Assembly: GCA_029866215.1 (NCBI GenBank)
Contig: JARWZU010000011.1
Span: forward strand, 62,001 to 126,000
Direction: 5' to 3'
Length of the DNA stretch: 64,000 nucleotides
Origin: Akkermansiaceae bacterium
GTDB taxonomy: Bacteria > Verrucomicrobiota > Verrucomicrobiia > Verrucomicrobiales > Akkermansiaceae
Part shown: piece by piece, positions 61,866-64,000 of the stretch
Layout: each line of letters begins with the position of its first letter
Numbering within the stretch: position 1 is the first letter of the stretch
Made by a program: the position numbers and the translations under genes
Notes under the pieces: model-generated
The model's database searches: none
Seen by the model: the letters and a program-made list of their open reading frames with translations, nothing else
Told to the model about the DNA's origin: nothing

Positions 61866-62291
61866 ATGGAAGTCAAAAGTACCACTAAATTTGTTCGCCT
61901 CTCGCCTAAAAAGGCGCGTGACGTCGCCCGCGAAATTCAAGGACTCGCAGTCTCAAGCGCCCTTGATATTCTTACCTTCACTCCGAAGAAGGCTGCCCAA
62001 TTGATTGGCAAGACTTTGAAGACCGCCATCGCGGATGCGGAAAATAATTTTTCCCTCGATGCCTCGTCCCTTGTGATCAAGGAGGCCGTCATCGGCGCGG
62101 GCCCAACGCTTCGTCGCTTCAAGCCACGCGCCAAGGGTTCAGCAGGTCCAATCCTCAAGCGTACCAGCCATATTTCGATCACACTCGTCGGCTCTGCCCC
62201 CGAGAAGAAAAAGAAGGTGGCCCGCAAGGCTGCCGCGAAAGCTGTAGAAGAAACTCCAGTGGCTGCCACCGCCGTTGAAGAACAAGCCTGA
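61866..62291 (+). CDS. rplV: 50S ribosomal protein L22
   Basis: 141 residues: KFVRLSPKKARDVAREIQGLAV, LTFTPKKAAQLIGKTLKTAIADAENNF, and the tunnel loop region VGAGPTLRRFKPRAKGSAGPILKRTSHISITL (here IGAGPTLRRFKPRAKG). The last 35 residues are a Lys/Ala/Glu-rich extension beyond the usual family end. L22 lines the exit tunnel. Confidence 0.96.
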   Translation: MEVKSTTKFVRLSPKKARDVAREIQGLAVSSALDILTFTPKKAAQLIGKTLKTAIADAENNFSLDASSLVIKEAVIGAGPTLRRFKPRAKGSAGPILKRTSHISITLVGSAPEKKKKVARKAAAKAVEETPVAATAVEEQA

Positions 62292-62324
62292 ATTCATCTC
62301 TCTTAATCTCATCCTTCACCGAAC

Positions 62325-63059
62325 ATGGGCCAAAAAGTAAATCCGATCGCATTCCGTCTCGCCGTCAACAAAGACTGGCGCTCAAAGTGGTATGCCAGTG
62401 GTAAAGACTATACCGACAAACTCCACGAGGATCTCGCGATCCGTGGCTACCTGAAAAATAAGCTGGTGAACGCCGGTTTGGCGCGAGTCGTCATCGAACG
62501 CGCCTGGAACAGTGTGCGTGTGACACTCCACACCTCACGTCCCGGGCTGATCATCGGTCGCCAAGGCAAGGAAATCGAGGTGATGACCAAAGATATTTCC
62601 GGCCTCTGCAAGGGTGCCCAAGTCAAAATCGACATCATCGAAATTCGCAAGCCTGAGCTCGACGCCCAACTGGTCGCTGAGCAAATTGCCGTTCAACTTG
62701 AGCGCCGTATTAGTTTCCGCCGTGCGATGAAGCGTGCACTCCAGACCGCCATGGAATTCGGTGCCGAAGGAATTCGTCTCCGTTGTGCTGGCCGTCTTGG
62801 TGGCGCTGACATCGCCCGTGCTGAAGGATATCGCGAAGGCAAGGTGCCTCTCCAGACTCTCCGTGTTCCTCTCGACTACGGTTTTGCCGAAGCTCGTACC
62901 TTGTATGGCATCATCGGCATCAAGTGCTGGGTCAACAAGAAGGAAGACGACGGCACAGGCAAGCAGCCTCAAGGTCGTAATGATCGGGGAGACCGCGGTG
63001 ATCGTGGTGGCCGCGGCGGTGACCGTGGAGGTGATCGCCGTCCAAACAATCGCAACTGA
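62325..63059 (+). CDS. rpsC: 30S ribosomal protein S3
   Basis: 244 residues. GQKVNPIAFRLAVNKDWRSKWYA, the KH domain with RPGLIIGRQGKEIEVM, FRRAMKRALQTAMEFGAEGIRLRCAGRLGGADIAR, and VPLQTLRVPLDYGFAEARTLYG are the family features. The tail carries an unusual repeat of Gly/Arg/Asp (GDRGDRGGRGGDRGGDRRPN), an RGG-like RNA-binding extension. It takes part in mRNA entry to the ribosome. Confidence 0.96.
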   Translation: MGQKVNPIAFRLAVNKDWRSKWYASGKDYTDKLHEDLAIRGYLKNKLVNAGLARVVIERAWNSVRVTLHTSRPGLIIGRQGKEIEVMTKDISGLCKGAQVKIDIIEIRKPELDAQLVAEQIAVQLERRISFRRAMKRALQTAMEFGAEGIRLRCAGRLGGADIARAEGYREGKVPLQTLRVPLDYGFAEARTLYGIIGIKCWVNKKEDDGTGKQPQGRNDRGDRGDRGGRGGDRGGDRRPNNRN

Positions 63060-63096
63060 TTTATTCATTTCACATATTTTAAACCACACTTTTCCT

Positions 63097-63102
63097 AGGA
63101 GG
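63097..63102 (+). promoter_or_regulatory. Perfect Shine-Dalgarno sequence AGGAGG of rplP
   Basis: AGGAGG ends 8 bases before the rplP ATG. It is the only full Shine-Dalgarno match I see before a ribosomal-protein gene in this window; the others begin in CC(A)TG-like contexts without purine-rich sequence. Confidence 0.85.
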
Positions 63103-63110
63103 ACCGAGTT

Positions 63111-63530
63111 ATGCCTTTGATGCCCAAACGAACCAAGTTCCGCAAGAGCCACCGCGGAAGCCGCTCTGGCAATGCCCAGCGTGGAACCACTGTTGCCTTC
63201 GGAGATTTCGGCCTGCAAACCCTTGATCGCGGATGGATGACCAACCGCCAGATCGAAGCTTGCCGGATCGCAATCAACCGCTCACTGAAACGGAAAGGAA
63301 AAGTCTGGATCCGGATTTTCCCACACAAGTCGATCACCTCACGACCACCTGAAACCCGGATGGGTAAAGGTAAAGGTGCTGTCGAAGGCTGGGTGGCCGT
63401 GATTCGTCCGGGCAACGTCCTCTTCGAAATCGGAGGTGTTCCTGAGTCTGCAGCCAAAGAAGCGATGCGCCTCGCATCCTATAAGCTCGGCATTCGCACC
63501 CGCCTCGTCACCCGCAATCCTCACGCCTGA
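63111..63530 (+). CDS. rplP: 50S ribosomal protein L16
   Basis: 139 residues: [84 protein letters not shown], all family hallmarks, with the conserved arginine region near the peptidyl-transferase centre. It has the only perfect ribosome-binding site of the cluster. Confidence 0.97.
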   Translation: MPLMPKRTKFRKSHRGSRSGNAQRGTTVAFGDFGLQTLDRGWMTNRQIEACRIAINRSLKRKGKVWIRIFPHKSITSRPPETRMGKGKGAVEGWVAVIRPGNVLFEIGGVPESAAKEAMRLASYKLGIRTRLVTRNPHA

Positions 63531-63565
63531 TCTTCCCGATCTTCTCAACCTCATTTTTTTGAACC

Positions 63566-63766
63566 ATGGCAAAATCCAAAGCCAAATCCGCCAACGAGTT
63601 GTCTCCTACAGAGCTTGAAGTTCGCCTTCGCGAGCTCAAGCAGGAAGCACTCAATCTCCGTCTCCAGCGCGCCACCGGCACCTTGGAAAATCCTGCACGC
63701 ATTCGCCAAGTGCGTCGCGAAACTGCGCAAGTTCTTACGGCTGTGACCGCTAAGAAGAGTGTTTGA
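63566..63766 (+). CDS. rpmC: 50S ribosomal protein L29
   Basis: 66 residues: AKSKAKSANELSPTELEVRLRELKQEALNLRLQRATGTLENPARIRQVRRETAQVLT. The two-helix hairpin and LRLQxATGxLENPxRIRxVRR motif identify L29, which sits beside L23 at the tunnel exit. Confidence 0.96.
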   Translation: MAKSKAKSANELSPTELEVRLRELKQEALNLRLQRATGTLENPARIRQVRRETAQVLTAVTAKKSV

Positions 63767-63799
63767 TCCGAGACCCTAACGCAATAACCTACCGATACC

Positions 63800-64000
63800 A
63801 TGAGCGAGACTCCCCAGGAAACAAAGATCCACATCCGTAAAACCCGCGTTGGCGTGGTCATTTCCAATAAAATGGATAAAACCCTCGTTGTTGAACACAT
63901 TGCCCGTGTTCCGCATCCCAAATTCAATAAAATCGTCAAACGTTCCAAGAAATACTACGTGCACGACGAAACCAACCAGGGGCAAATCGGCGATCGCGTA
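63800..64000 (+). CDS. rpsQ: 30S ribosomal protein S17, 5' part (runs off the window)
   Basis: The first 67 codons are present ([20 protein letters not shown], then [20 protein letters not shown] and [11 protein letters not shown]). [14 protein letters not shown] and [14 protein letters not shown] are S17 hallmarks. The ATG at 63800 lies in TACCATG; the ORF track shows only an antisense ORF here. The gene continues past the window edge. Confidence 0.95.
   Translation, partial: MSETPQETKIHIRKTRVGVVISNKMDKTLVVEHIARVPHPKFNKIVKRSKKYYVHDETNQGQIGDRV

Overview
The window looks like a chromosomal segment of a Verrucomicrobiota bacterium, probably order Verrucomicrobiales. This rests on the mix of gene families (bactofilin, DUF5069, a YXWGXW-repeat protein, a GldA/GldF/GldG-type ABC set with a DUF4340 protein, exported proteins with a typical verrucomicrobial C-terminus, several exported glycoside hydrolases). 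It also rests on translation starts that mostly lack a Shine-Dalgarno sequence and read CC(A)TG-like. No species can be named from sequence alone.

Layout. 1-15.7 kb is mainly housekeeping: the 3' part of a POT-family peptide transporter, thyA - small membrane protein - folA, nusA-infB-rbfA with a hairpin terminator inside the nusA leader, cstA, pdxJ-acpS-hemB, then on the minus strand an RlmI-like rRNA methyltransferase and a DEAD-box helicase, a CDF metal transporter and a bactofilin. 16.0-23.7 kb is a carbohydrate-degradation locus: a GH115-like alpha-glucuronidase and an uncharacterised TIM-barrel hydrolase on the minus strand, divergent from a large GH106-like alpha-L-rhamnosidase. A tRNA-Arg(CCU) and a PH-domain membrane protein follow. 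24.5-29.4 kb is a four-gene minus-strand ABC operon (ATPase, permease, GldG-like, DUF4340). 29.5-33.6 kb carries a Lon-substrate-binding-domain protein, purD, pyrR, a membrane protein and pyrB in a tight run.

33.6-45.8 kb is the most accessory part. It holds a 1-kb stretch without a clear gene (a possible RHS-like remnant, paired hairpins, a 21-bp tandem array), two exported CsgG/TolB-N-like proteins, a 34-bp inverted repeat, a secreted DUF2341-LamG-SGNH esterase, a secreted cyclophilin, a YXWGXW protein, an AT-rich gap, and two tiny stress-type membrane proteins, one of them missed by the ORF track. 46-54.5 kb carries tRNA-Leu(UAA), DUF5069, efp, a LysM protein, rplI, an exported protein of unknown function, thiD, a polysaccharide deacetylase, a dynamin-like protein whose GTPase motifs are destroyed, and an Imm-5-like protein.

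54.8-64.0 kb is the str and S10 ribosomal-protein cluster (rpsL-rpsG-fusA, then rpsJ-rplC-rplD-rplW-rplB-rpsS-[orf241]-rplV-rpsC-rplP-rpmC-rpsQ). There is no tuf after fusA. An exported coiled-coil protein gene is inserted tightly between rpsS and rplV.

The strongest leads for new biology are the exported-protein gene inside the S10 operon, the dynamin-like pseudo-GTPase, the promoter-plus-terminator leader of nusA, the 21-bp tandem array, and the paired CsgG-like proteins flanked by repeats.
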